A stretch of DNA of 64,000 nt, from contig JAIOKI010000006.1 in NCBI GenBank assembly GCA_028335825.1, positions 558,001 to 622,000 of the forward strand, given 5' to 3'. The stretch comes from Nosema muscidifuracis. Taxonomy: Eukaryota > Microsporidia > Nosematidae. The notes under the pieces were generated by a model, which did no database searches, was not told the origin of the DNA, and worked only from the letters and a program-made list of their open reading frames with translations. Position numbers and translations under genes: made by a program. Each line of letters begins with the position of its first letter. Positions within the stretch are counted from its first letter, which is position 1. Shown here piece by piece: positions 10,826 to 21,099 of this stretch.

Positions 10826-12001
10826 CTTATTTTCAATTTATTAAGTTTAGCACACACCACTGCTTATTTCCAGGTGTACAGTATGTTTGATAAGGCTAAT
10901 AACGATTTCAAGTTTATGTTATATGTTCATGATTTATTTACTTACAATTTAAAAATCTATAGTATTACTAATAATAATGAACTAAAAGAATTTGTTAAGA
11001 TGAAAACAGAAGATCAAATCGATCTATCTCTTTTAGGTTTAAATAATGAATCAGTTTTAGGATCTTTTGAAAAAGTATTAAATTCTGTTTATACTGTTGT
11101 ACTAAAAAAAGAAGAAATAAGTAATAACACAATAAGATTCAGAATAGAGCTATCGGATAAAATTTTTACTTTTGATTTGAAATTTAAAGTAAATGAAGAT
11201 TTTTGTTTAATAACTGAAATGTCTGTTTATCATCCTCAACACGTTGATCAATTGTTTCATTTTTTCTTATTTATATTAGAAAAAATAGATTATATTACAG
11301 AATATTGTGTTGATGTACGTAGAATAACCAACCTCTGGAATTTTACAGAACTTGATGATCATCTGAAAAATATTGATGCTGAGCTTGATTCATGGATGAA
11401 ATACGAAAGTAAATTTACAAAAATTTTAGAGAAGATTGAAAGTTTAATAAATATAAATTATAGGAAAGGTAATACTTTATTTTATAGACCAAGTAAAGAT
11501 GATAACAAATTATATAATGAATGTTATATTTCAATAAGAAAAGCATATGAAGTACTTCAAGAATGTCGTAAACATCATCTAATCATTGAAAAATTTCTTA
11601 AATCAAAAGGAATTACTGAAAAATTAAAAAACAATAAAGAAGATTTTAAACTTTTAGATCGAATGAAAAACGATGATCTATCTATTAAAAATATAATAAA
11701 AAAACTTAAAAAATCTGAAAATATAGTTAGAACGAATGAAGATGAACATATATCAGATCATAAAAATTTAAAATGTAATTATGATGAAGATATTGATCTA
11801 ATGAACTCTCTCGAATGCAATACAAACAATATTCATTCAGATAAAAATAATAATTGTCATAAAGAGAATGTTACTATTCTAAAAAATGATAAAAATAATA
11901 TATCTGAGTCAATTTTTAACGTAACTCCATCAGTATTCTTAAATTATGCTTGCTGGGTATTTTTTATTATTATTATGGTTTTTTTATTTAAATATGAATA
12001 A
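10823..12001 (+). CDS. Secretory single-pass membrane protein, array paralogue
   Basis: A 392-residue protein of unknown function and the closest relative in the window to the product of 8132-9256. The leader is MLIFNLLSLAHTT, followed by AYFQVYSMFD and the beta stretch LYVHDLFTYNLKIYSI. The conserved VYHPQHVDQLFHFF and the long helix after it match the neighbour, as do LYNECYISIRKAY and LKSKGITEKL in the second helical block. A Lys/Asn/Asp-rich low-complexity tail spans about 300-365. A membrane helix at about 371-389 (FLNYACWVFFIIIMVFLF) ends with KYE. The predicted place is the secretory pathway or cell surface, with the helical body outside. AATAAATAAA overlaps the stop codon and could be the polyadenylation signal. 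Tandem position and similarity point to an old gene duplication. Confidence 0.88.
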   Translation: MLIFNLLSLAHTTAYFQVYSMFDKANNDFKFMLYVHDLFTYNLKIYSITNNNELKEFVKMKTEDQIDLSLLGLNNESVLGSFEKVLNSVYTVVLKKEEISNNTIRFRIELSDKIFTFDLKFKVNEDFCLITEMSVYHPQHVDQLFHFFLFILEKIDYITEYCVDVRRITNLWNFTELDDHLKNIDAELDSWMKYESKFTKILEKIESLININYRKGNTLFYRPSKDDNKLYNECYISIRKAYEVLQECRKHHLIIEKFLKSKGITEKLKNNKEDFKLLDRMKNDDLSIKNIIKKLKKSENIVRTNEDEHISDHKNLKCNYDEDIDLMNSLECNTNNIHSDKNNNCHKENVTILKNDKNNISESIFNVTPSVFLNYACWVFFIIIMVFLFKYE

Positions 12002-12378
12002 ATAAATTTTATTTAAAGATTTTTATCAAGAAAAAAAATCATTTTTTAATTAAATTATATTTAAAACATAATATAATAAACTGATAACAATGACATTACA
12101 ATATTTACAGAAAAATATATTTGAAGTTTGATTAGATAATTGAAAAACAAATGACATCATAGTAGTCTTTGTAAATTGAAAATATTTAGATTTAAATATC
12201 TTTTTAAAATCCTTAATTTCAATTATTTTAGTTATTCAATAAAATAATAAATTGTGAGCAATTTACTAATTATTGCAAGTATATTAAAATTTCAAAATTC
12301 CTATTGCATTCAAATGCATAACAAAAATGAAATAGAATATTAAATTTATTCTGTTAATATTTTTACGATATCGTGCTG
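12002..12378. other. Intergenic spacer left of the large duplication
   Basis: AT-rich, with no frame or signal seen. It ends at the left edge of the 12.15-kb duplicated block. Confidence 0.4.
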
Positions 12379-12379
12379 A

Positions 12380-12560
12380 TGTTATCTGAGCTGTCAGTTT
12401 AGATTTTATATCCTTATGAAACTCTACTTAACATCTTTGATTTTTCATTATATACTCTCTAAAAAATTCTTATAGTAATTGACTGAATATATACATAGGT
12501 TTTATATTTTTCACGGTACTTCCTTGTTATAAATTCCCAATTGATCTCACCAAAATTAAA
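12380..12560 (-). mobile_element. LINE 3'-end remnant at the duplication boundary
   Basis: Minus-strand KYREKYKTYVYIQS (about 12,480-12,525) resembles the terminal KYHKKY...AYIQS segment of Nosema-type LINE proteins. Only this last part is recognisable and it is interrupted. The left boundary of the duplicated block falls at its downstream edge. Confidence 0.4.
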
Positions 12561-13616
12561 AAAATGATATTTATGATCGATAAAATTATAAAAAGAAAAT
12601 TAAAGTTTTTAGAGATTCAATAAGCAAAACATAACTTATATTAAGTTAATGTAAAAGAAATTTACTTTTTTTTAGATTGTATTGATTATCATAAAAATAG
12701 TTTTTGATATTATGTTTTATAATAATGTGGCTTCATATAAATAACATGGATATATTTTGTATAGATCAATAAATTACAAAAAGATAAAAGAAATACATCT
12801 TGAAAAAGTTGTAAAATAAAGTAAACTAGAAACATCTAGTAAAAAATGTTATTTTCGATTAAAGTTTCCCTAGAAAGATTAAAGATATAATTGAAACGAA
12901 ATTAGATGAATCACTATAAATAAATGAAAATCTTTAGATATAATATAACCAGATACATTATAAAAAATTATTTCAGATAATCTATATTCTCAAAATACAT
13001 CCTAGATTGAATAAACATTATTAGATTTTTTTACTAAATTAAGTATACAAACTATTGTGAAATCTTAGACTGCTTTAAAGATCAAAATATCGAACATTGC
13101 CTTCAATATTTTTTTGTATGTATACTTCAATTTTGTTCAAATAAATAATAGAAGTCTTTTCTATAAAAATAATTTTTTCACAACATTTACCATTTTTAAA
13201 AATAACATTGACAACTAGTAATTTTCCTTATTCAATATTAGCAATAAATAGTAAATAATATTTAAAAAATCAAATCATCACAAATTAATTCTATTTTTCT
13301 TAATTTAACAAGAACACATATAAAAATAAATCAAATTTATTTTGATATTAATCAGTGACTCTTGAATATTAATTAGTTATTTATTGTATTGAATATACAA
13401 AAAAGTGATATTTAAATGAATCAATGGTCTATAATAATATTAATAAATTTTGTTTATTAATTTCCTAATAAACCATAGATTAATTTATAAATTAATAGTG
13501 AATAACCTAAAGATATTATTTTTTGTACATTAATTATCATAATAACAAAAAAATATAATTAATTTGAATGATAATACTATCAATTAATTTATATAAAAAT
13601 CAAGATTAATTTGATA
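12561..13616. other. Intergenic, no gene seen
   Basis: AT-rich spacer between the LINE remnant and the broken paralogue at 13,624. No CCC signal or frame of gene length is visible on either strand. Confidence 0.4.
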
Positions 13617-13626
13617 CCCCATAATG
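13617..13626 (+). promoter_or_regulatory. CCCC start-proximal signal
   Basis: CCCCATAATG: CCCC at 13,617-13,620 is three bases upstream of the ATG at 13,624. It shows that the start lies well upstream of the longest open stretch of this broken gene. Confidence 0.65.
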
Positions 13627-14667
13627 TTGTTTTTTATAATACTATCTTTTGTGTATTCAACTGCTAATTATAAAATATATAGTATGTATAATGAGTCGAA
13701 AGATGAAACACTAATTTTTGTAGATATTAATGAATTTTATGGATATAATCTTAAGATTACAGCTATAAACCCAATAACAAAATCTTGTGTATAATTCAAG
13801 AGTGGAAATATTGAATATTATATGAAAAAAAATTATAAGAATTTATTAAATACTGATCTAATAAACTTTATGAAAAAACATAAATATGGATTTTTTGCTA
13901 CAATTAATTCAAGTATAATTATAAATCAGAAAATAGATTTAAATATCAATTTATTAGGAAATAATCTGTATATGACATTAAAGTTAAATAAAAATACTAG
14001 TATGAATTTAATAGATGAAATCTCTCGTACTTATATAGATTATTTAGATATCTTATTAGATAAGTTTGATGAAGTAAGTAGTAAGATAAGAAAATTGGAA
14101 ATAGATTGTTACGAACTGATTTTTAAAATGAATAATAATCAATATTTGAGATTGAAATCCAATTTTGAATATATTTTTCACGTAATTTTTCATTGGAAAA
14201 TTATAGTTGATGAAAATAATAACTTAAAATCATTTTATATTTCGAAAATCAACGATTTTAATAAATTTAACCAAGAAGTATTTATTGAGATAATAAAATG
14301 TACAGATGAATTTTATCAAAAATGCTTAATTAGATTTAAAAATATAATTGATTCCTTTGATAAGAGTGAAATTAAATTTTTTAATGACTGTATTAAATAT
14401 TTAGAAGATATTTCAGAAGAAAAAAATAAAAATATTGATTCATCTAATATATGTCAATTACAACTAGAAAAAAATAAAAATTATAAGAAAGAATCAGATT
14501 TAAATTATAAAGAAGATAATAAGAAAGAATCATGTTTAAATACTAAAGAAGAAAATAAAGATAATAAGAAAGAAAAAAGACCTTTTGAATATAAAACAAC
14601 TAAGTTAAAAACTTACGAAGATAATTTAATTGATGAAATTAATAAAAAGTCCAATATTAGTGTTTAA
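13624..14667 (+). pseudogene. Array paralogue interrupted by one in-frame stop (copy 1)
   Basis: From the ATG after the CCCC signal, 56 codons encode a typical family N-terminus: leader MLFFIILSFVYSTA, NYKIYSMYN, then LIFVDINEFYGYNLKITAIN. A TAA at 13,792-13,794 interrupts it. The same frame then stays open to 14,667 (347 codons in total) with the family's helical body, including IDYLDILLDKFDEVSSKI and a Cys near the centre. A Lys/Asn/Glu-rich repetitive tail with repeated NYKE and NKKES-like units ends in KKSNISV, with no membrane helix. Its closest relatives are the genes at 16,787 and 18,824. The same stop exists in copy 2, so it predates the duplication. An ATG at 13,822 could in principle start a leaderless protein, but no CCC signal precedes it. 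Confidence 0.8.
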
Positions 14668-16780
14668 CTTCTTATCAAGTTTTAGTTATTATTTCTTTAA
14701 ACTTTTCTCAATAGCATTTGTTCAAAGGAAATAAATAATAGCTAACAAATTTTTGTTTATTCAAAAATGAGAAATTTTATAAAATACTTTCATATGATTT
14801 TATGTATTTTATTTTCAAAATTTTAATTAATACCATCAATAAGTTAATATTTATATTCATTCTTTAAGACATTATGAATATTTCATATTTGATTTTTCCC
14901 TAAGTAGATTCAATTAAATCATTTAAAAGTGCTAGACTTACTTATTTTGATAAAATTTAATAGCAGAAATGTCCACAACAAACTTTGTCGCAAGATTTAT
15001 TACATTTTCCTTGAGCAGAATATTACTTCTGATGTGTGCTTATATTTACAATAATATACCAATATAGTTTTTTATGTTCATATTTAGTTAACACATCATT
15101 TATTATTTCTCGTTAAATAGTAATTAGTATAAATAAATACACTTTTTAGCGAAGAGTGAAAAAAACAGGTATTAGTATAAAATATTTAATTTAAATATTG
15201 TATTCTCAGTACAAACATAATTCGACGTTATAAAATCGATAGTAAATTTATTATATTATTTATAATCATAAATAAAATAAAAATATTATAAAAAAAAATT
15301 TAAAATTAGATATTAGTCTAAAATGCATCTCATACTTGTAATTTTACATTTAAAATACCAAAAGCATAAGATCATTTCTTGATCTCTTCTTATTAATCTG
15401 ACACCTTGTTTTTTATTTATAGGTACTTAATATATTTATATATTTTACTAAAAGCTTGCTTATTAATAATAGTTTGTTTTTAATAGAAAAGTAAAATTTA
15501 ATATTGTTTGGATTTTTATTGAGGGTTTATTTACTAAAATATCTTTATCTACCAATCATTTATCATCAACAATCTAATGATATTTTTAACAATTTCGATC
15601 AACTACAATCCCACAAATATGTAGTAAGATACACTAAATAAACTTGTCAAGTATTCTTTAACTTCTTCAAATTTCTAAGTTATATATCAATTTTGTTATT
15701 TTCAATAATTGTTAATTTTTTACTCTAAAACAGGAAGAATATACTTTCTATCTTTAATTATTCTAACATTACAATTATCTAACTGAAAAATCATATTATA
15801 CAGTTAGATTATAAATATTAATTTTATCACAATACTTAAATTTGTATCTGTTTTAATATTTAATATATCAGATGTATATTAAATATTAAATTCTCAAAAA
15901 TTATTAAGATATAAAATTGATACTGTTCTAAAACAAAGTCGTTAAGATTTAAATTCTAAAAAAATATTTCTTTTTTTACAGTCTATTTCTAGAATCATAT
16001 TTTAAATATATTAGGGTTCGAGAACCGATAATTACGACACAATAATATATAATTTTTAAAAATAAATAAAATTTGTACACAAATATCAATTACCTCAATA
16101 TTAATTATTACTATGAAAAATATCTTCTTAAATTTACAATTACATTTATTAACTATAATGAGAAGATTAAATATTTCTATGTTTATATTAATATGATATT
16201 ATATCTTAAAAGAGTATTCATTCATACTTAATGTGACTTAACATGAATAGTTTGTTTATATTATAAAACAAAATTAAAAATTATGTAATTAATTAATCAG
16301 ACGGTATAAAATAACTTATAAAATGAAATAATTAATATCTAAAAAAACAACTTAACAAAATCAAATAATCAATTTCTATAAAAAATATAAAATTTAATTT
16401 ATTTTAACACAATTTAAATAAAGAAAAAAATATAAAGTTTCTTTCACCATATACTCATAATTATAATCTTTTTTAAAATAGAAATTAATTTTTTTTAATT
16501 TGTTTAAATTAAAATGTTGAGTCTAAAAATAACAAATTTTAATAATCTATAATAACTAATTAAAATTATGTAACTAAAAAAAATATTTATATTATCTTCT
16601 TTAGATTTATTTCAAAAAATAATAATTTAATTTATCAGAAAAATGTTATTTTGTTTGTATAAATAAACAAAATATATTAATTTATTACAATAAATTGAAT
16701 TAATTAACGTCAAATATTTCAATAATAATTATATGAAATTTTACTTTATTTTTTAAGTTTAAATATTAAAAAGTGTATAT
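14668..16780. other. Long intergenic region, decayed sequence
   Basis: No gene-length frame in 2.1 kb. Slightly less AT-rich patches (14,930-15,060 and 15,340-15,640) look like worn coding matter, probably transposon, but no motif is certain. A short minus-strand Cys-rich run (KCNKSCDKVCCGHFCY near 14,985-15,030) is closed by stops on both sides and may be chance. Confidence 0.4.
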
Positions 16781-16789
16781 CCTATAATG
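16781..16789 (+). promoter_or_regulatory. Weakened CC start-proximal signal
   Basis: CCTATAATG: CC at 16,781-16,782 is four bases upstream of the ATG at 16,787. It is a two-C variant at the usual place. Confidence 0.5.
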
Positions 16790-18067
16790 TTTTTTCTTAA
16801 TATACTATCACTAGTTTATACTACAGCAGATTACAAAATATATAATATGTATGATATATCCACAGATAGTACACTGATTTTTGTAGATATTGATGAAATT
16901 TTTGGATGTAATTTGAAAATTACAGCTATTAATGAAAAAAATAAAATGTCACAGAAGCTTTTAAAAGGAAATTTTAAAAATTATATAATGTATAAACACC
17001 CTAATTTATTAGAACGGCTTGATATGTTCTATTTAAATAAAAAAGAAAAATATGGGTTTTTCACAACTATTAATTCTCATATGTTCAATAATCATATAAT
17101 ATATTTGCATATCAAATTATCAGAAGATGAGTTGATAATAGATATACCATTAAGCAAGAATACTGATTTTAAACTAGAAAAATCAATTTCTTATCATTAC
17201 AAAAATTATTTGCAATCTTTATTGTGTGAGTTATTTAAAATTTATTTCAATATAAAAAATATAAAATATGAATGTACTAAACTGAAAAATAGAATTGATT
17301 TTACTCAACATGATAACGTAAAAACAGAATTCCAATCTATTCATGTTGCAAATATGTTATTGGAATATTGGTTTATAAAAAATGATAAAAATAAAATTTT
17401 ATTTGATGAGAAACAAAATGACGATCAACTGAATGCAAATAAAAACTTGATTTGGGAGGCATTAAAAAAAATAAATTCATCTTATGTTGAATCTGCTTTC
17501 GCTTTTAAAAGGATTATTGATTATTTTTATAACTGTGAAAATAAACTAGATGATGATTTTATTGATTACCTCGATGAATTAAAGATATTTTCAGAAGATT
17601 TATTAAAAGAATATTTACTCCAAATAGATTATGAAAATATCAATTTATCAATAGATGAAAATCAATTAAAAGAAATAAATATGCTTGAAAAGGAAGTATC
17701 TTATGATACAAAAGAAGATATTAAAAGTACTGATGATATTAGTAAAAATGATAATGATAAAAACACTAATGATGATAAGCAAAAAAGTGCTAATAATGTT
17801 AATAAAAATGAAAATTATAAAAGTACTAATGATGTTAATAAAAATGAAAATTATGAAAACACTTATGATGATAAGGAAAAAAGTAACGAAATAAAAAATG
17901 AGCATTGTGTAAAATGTGAAAATAAAAGAAATCAATCCAACACTGAGAATGAAGACTTTTTTAATCAAAATAATAGAAACCCTGATCGCAAGTATAGTAA
18001 TCTCTTCAAAGTTTTAGGAATTATACTTATAGGTTTCCTAATAATTAACCTTTTTAAAAGAAAATAA
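16787..18067 (+). CDS. Secretory membrane protein with repetitive Asn/Lys/Asp tail, array paralogue (copy 1)
   Basis: A 426-residue protein of unknown function. The leader MFFLNILSLVYTTA is followed by DYKIYNMYD and the beta stretch LIFVDIDEIFGCNLKITAIN, nearly the same as in the genes at 13,624 and 18,824. A motif KEKYGFFTTINSHM (about 86-99) recurs as KDEYGHFAIINSDM in 18,824. The helical core spans about 130-300. Residues about 305-370 are low-complexity, with a 12-residue unit NDVNKNENYKST in two near-exact copies and degenerate ones around it. A C-x2-C (CVKCEN) follows, then a membrane helix at about 405-422 (LFKVLGIILIGFLIINLF) and a basic KRK end. The predicted topology puts body and repeats outside the cytoplasm. 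The repeat DNA could change copy number by slippage. Confidence 0.88.
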   Translation: MFFLNILSLVYTTADYKIYNMYDISTDSTLIFVDIDEIFGCNLKITAINEKNKMSQKLLKGNFKNYIMYKHPNLLERLDMFYLNKKEKYGFFTTINSHMFNNHIIYLHIKLSEDELIIDIPLSKNTDFKLEKSISYHYKNYLQSLLCELFKIYFNIKNIKYECTKLKNRIDFTQHDNVKTEFQSIHVANMLLEYWFIKNDKNKILFDEKQNDDQLNANKNLIWEALKKINSSYVESAFAFKRIIDYFYNCENKLDDDFIDYLDELKIFSEDLLKEYLLQIDYENINLSIDENQLKEINMLEKEVSYDTKEDIKSTDDISKNDNDKNTNDDKQKSANNVNKNENYKSTNDVNKNENYENTYDDKEKSNEIKNEHCVKCENKRNQSNTENEDFFNQNNRNPDRKYSNLFKVLGIILIGFLIINLFKRK

Positions 18068-18816
18068 AGTTTATTTAACAAAAGTAAGTTTTAGTTTAGA
18101 TTATTTTATTTTAAGAGTTTATAGTTTATAATAGTAATGATATGCTTTAATAATATCATTTACATGGACTGATAGGTATATAAAAAAATTATAATTTTTT
18201 GATAAGGTCTAATATAATGAATAAACCTTTTTTAATAATTAATTAAATATTATTCTAGTTAATTTTATTTGATCATTAGATGATTTATTTATCTAGAAAT
18301 TTTTCAAAAATCTTAATTTAAGTCGATTTTTATTTTAATTAATTAAAAAATTTAATTTATTTTTATCATAAGGTTGATTCATAAGATATCAATAATATAT
18401 AACATCAAATATATTTGACATATTTCAAGAATAAAATCAAGTTCAATTATAAGTTAATATCAAATTTATTATATCTTATCCTACACTTCACTATTAAATA
18501 AAAATAAGTATATTTTTATGTATAATATTAAGTTTATCAACTATTTAACTATAATTAAGTTTTTAATTTATTATTAATATGTCAATAAATTATACTTCGT
18601 CATATAAACAAACAATTTTAAAAATATTTAAGTAAAAAACAGATATTTTATTCATTAATAAAATAATACAAAATACGTCACTCATCGCTATATTTAATTA
18701 GATTACATATTTCTTTTGTAAATTAAAATAAATTACATCATTCATTAATAATTAACATATTTAATTAAATTAAACTTGACCTGTCTTCATTTAAGGTTAA
18801 ATATTAAATATTATTA
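18068..18816. other. Intergenic spacer
   Basis: AT-rich with no visible gene. The stretch is shorter than the other spacers in the array, and only the start signal of the next gene lies at its end. Confidence 0.4.
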
Positions 18817-18826
18817 CCCCATAATG
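18817..18826 (+). promoter_or_regulatory. CCCC start-proximal signal
   Basis: CCCCATAATG: CCCC at 18,817-18,820 is three bases upstream of the ATG at 18,824, and identical to the signal of the broken gene at 13,624. It argues for 18,824 as the start rather than an in-frame TTG at 18,776. Confidence 0.7.
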
Positions 18827-19780
18827 TTATTTTTAAATATACTATCATTAGTTTATACTACTCCAGATTACAAGGTATATAGCATATATAGCGAATTAAA
18901 AGATGAAACATTAATATATGTGGAAGCTGATGAAAAATTTATTCATAATCTTAAGATAATAGCTATAAATCCGAAATCAAGTAATTATATACAATTCAAG
19001 TATGAGAATATACAAAAATTTATAAAAAACAATTTTATAGATTTAACCGATCATTCTATATTGATGTCTGCTGAAAAAAAAGATGAATATGGTCATTTTG
19101 CTATAATAAACTCAGATATGATTTTGAATGATAGTTTGAAGCTATATTTTAATCTATTGAATGATAATTTTAGGTTAAATTTAAAAATGAAGAAGACAAC
19201 TGAATTAAGTTTATTACATGAAATTAGTAAAGATCATGATGTATATGCTATCAGATTAATGATCAAGTTTTTTACTGAATGTTTTAATATCAATGAAATC
19301 TATGAAAATTGCAATAAAATAAAAAAGATAATCGATTCAGGTAATTTAAAACATATGAAAATTATAATTTCTAACATAATTAAAGAGATTGATAATTGGA
19401 AATTGAAAGTTGGGGATAAAGGTAAAGGTAATTTTATGGAAAATTCAACACCCGACTTTTTTTCTGAGGAATTATGTAAAAATATGTTAGAAATAATAAA
19501 ATATACAACAGAAACATATCAAGAATGTTTAAAAATGTATAAAAATATTATTTATTATCTAAGAAGAAGTAAATTAACTTTAGCTGATAATGAAATTATG
19601 TTATTAGAATATGAAAATGAATTTTCGATCGAAGGAGCAGATAATTTAATTGATAATACAGACATAATTACAAACGATTTACCTGAACTTTCACCTAGAA
19701 ACCGAGAAATTAATTATGATTGGTTACCAATGGAAGATTTACGTAATCTTTCTAGAAAAAGTAAAAATACTTCTAATTAA
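18824..19780 (+). CDS. Secreted array paralogue without membrane helix (copy 1)
   Basis: A 318-residue protein of unknown function. The leader MLFLNILSLVYTT precedes PDYKVYSIYS and LIYVEADEKFIHNLKIIAIN, then the KDEYGHFAIINSDM motif shared with the gene at 16,787 and a helical core. Around residues 155-180 this core has FFTECFNINEIYENCNKIKKIID, which lines up with the helix and Cys of 16,787 (FNIKNIKYECTKLKNRID). The C-terminus is short, hydrophilic and mixed-charge (PMEDLRNLSRKSKNTSN) with no membrane helix, so this member should be fully secreted or lumenal, unlike its anchored relatives. The start is taken from the CCCC signal, and the extra 16 residues upstream would spoil the leader. Confidence 0.86.
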   Translation: MLFLNILSLVYTTPDYKVYSIYSELKDETLIYVEADEKFIHNLKIIAINPKSSNYIQFKYENIQKFIKNNFIDLTDHSILMSAEKKDEYGHFAIINSDMILNDSLKLYFNLLNDNFRLNLKMKKTTELSLLHEISKDHDVYAIRLMIKFFTECFNINEIYENCNKIKKIIDSGNLKHMKIIISNIIKEIDNWKLKVGDKGKGNFMENSTPDFFSEELCKNMLEIIKYTTETYQECLKMYKNIIYYLRRSKLTLADNEIMLLEYENEFSIEGADNLIDNTDIITNDLPELSPRNREINYDWLPMEDLRNLSRKSKNTSN

Positions 19781-20219
19781 AATCTCTTTCTAGTTTTTTT
19801 ATAGAATTTTATTGTACTGCCTCATAAAACAGTTGTTAGTGTAACTGAAATATTTAAATATTTTATACATGTTTAAAACTTTATTAAAGAAGAAGATTAA
19901 TACATATAAATCTTATTTGATAGTATTTTTAATATATTAGTTTTACCTACTGAAAGGTATGACATACATTTGTTTTTCTTATTAATTACATGCTATCTTT
20001 TGCAATATTTCTAAGAAAATCATTATATAAAAATAAATATAGACTCTATATTAATTTAGTATTAAGCTATAGATCAATTATCTTGATATAAGGAAATGCT
20101 ATAAATTAATTTGTTACATTTCTAATATAAAAAGCGAATCTATTTATTTAAAAAAAAGATTTTTATTTGAGTACAAATTTCTTAGTTAATGTATAACACT
20201 CTTCATTAATTGATTCTAT
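19781..20219. other. Intergenic, no gene seen
   Basis: Spacer between the paralogue and the LINE remnant. No frame or signal can be recognised. Confidence 0.4.
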
Positions 20220-20720
20220 ATACTGTGTTATACCAAACATGTGATGTCTTTTTTTTATTGGCTTTTGTACCATACGATATTTTTTTTCGTTCGAGCTTCC
20301 CAGTATCATCTTGAACATTTTGATTGAAATACGCTTTGATCGTCAAGCTTAAACCAGTGCAATAACATCTTATAAATAGTTACCATTACAAATGAAATAA
20401 TTCTGATTTTATACTTATATAGTGTAGCGTAATAATTAGTTAACAAAGTCATAGTTGTACTTTTGTCGTAAGATTTATAGTTATACTACTTTATCAAAAA
20501 ATATCTCTATTTTGTATAAGATGAAGATATTAAACTTATTTTACATTTTTGTTCACCTTATTCTATTAAAATAAATTCTTTGTCTTCATTTAAGACTACA
20601 ATTTCTGCTATTTGTTGAGTGTATGCATTTTAATGTTCTATTCTGATATCTAATGTAATTAAAAAAGGGCATTTAATTCCTCAGTGTTTTCGTATGATCG
20701 AAATAATAAATTTAATATAA
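20220..20720 (-). mobile_element. LINE 3' remnant with restriction-like endonuclease traces (copy 1)
   Basis: Minus-strand pieces appear in the expected order: the basic stretch before the endonuclease (about 20,625-20,660), IVVLNEDKEFILIE (about 20,560-20,605), then YKYKIRIISFVM (about 20,385-20,420) and a last segment near FKLDDQSVFQSKCSR. The second piece fits the RPDIVVLDKxxKxxxLIEVG core of the restriction-like endonuclease in R4/Dong-like LINEs, and the third the YKCKTRIIPYVM block. Frames change between the pieces. It is an old, 5'-truncated insertion on the same strand as the other LINE remnants. Confidence 0.55.
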
Positions 20721-21099
20721 ATAAATACTAATTTTAAATTAAAAGAAGAATATAGAATAGCGAAAAATAGTATTTTTAAATGTAAAAAAAGATACAAAAC
20801 GAGGCTATATTCACTCAATACAAAAAAGATACAAACACTTATAAATTTATAATCCTTAAATTCTTTTTTGATTTATAAGCTAAAGGGTTATTTATTTAAA
20901 ATATTTATCTGCAACAATGTCTTATATATATTTCTTCCAGACAGAATTATCATTTGACATCAATATATTTAATGTCATTTACTCATCTTTTTCTGTATAA
21001 AGAAAATTAAATAATAATTGAAATAAATATTTATTATGTCTAAATTTAAAAATTATATTTTGTAATTTTTTCTTAGATATATCTATAATTGTTCTGAGA

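Noticed and set aside
14985-15030. Cys-rich minus-strand run KCNKSCDKVCCGHFCY as a small Cys peptide
   Set aside because: Closed by stops after about 20 residues, without ATG, leader or signal. Interesting spacing, but not supportable as a gene.
16010-16040. GGGTTCGAGAACC, tRNA T-arm look-alike (also at 28,164-28,180)
   Set aside because: The expected stem does not pair around a TTCGANN loop, and no acceptor, anticodon or D arm can be drawn in the AT-rich flanks.
17666-17968. 100-codon minus-strand frame opposite the repeat tail of the 16,787 gene (and its copy at 29,817-30,119), reading Ile/Phe-rich
   Set aside because: It is the mirror of an Asn/Lys/Asp-rich low-complexity coding region, starts at no signal, and its hydrophobicity follows automatically from the sense codons.
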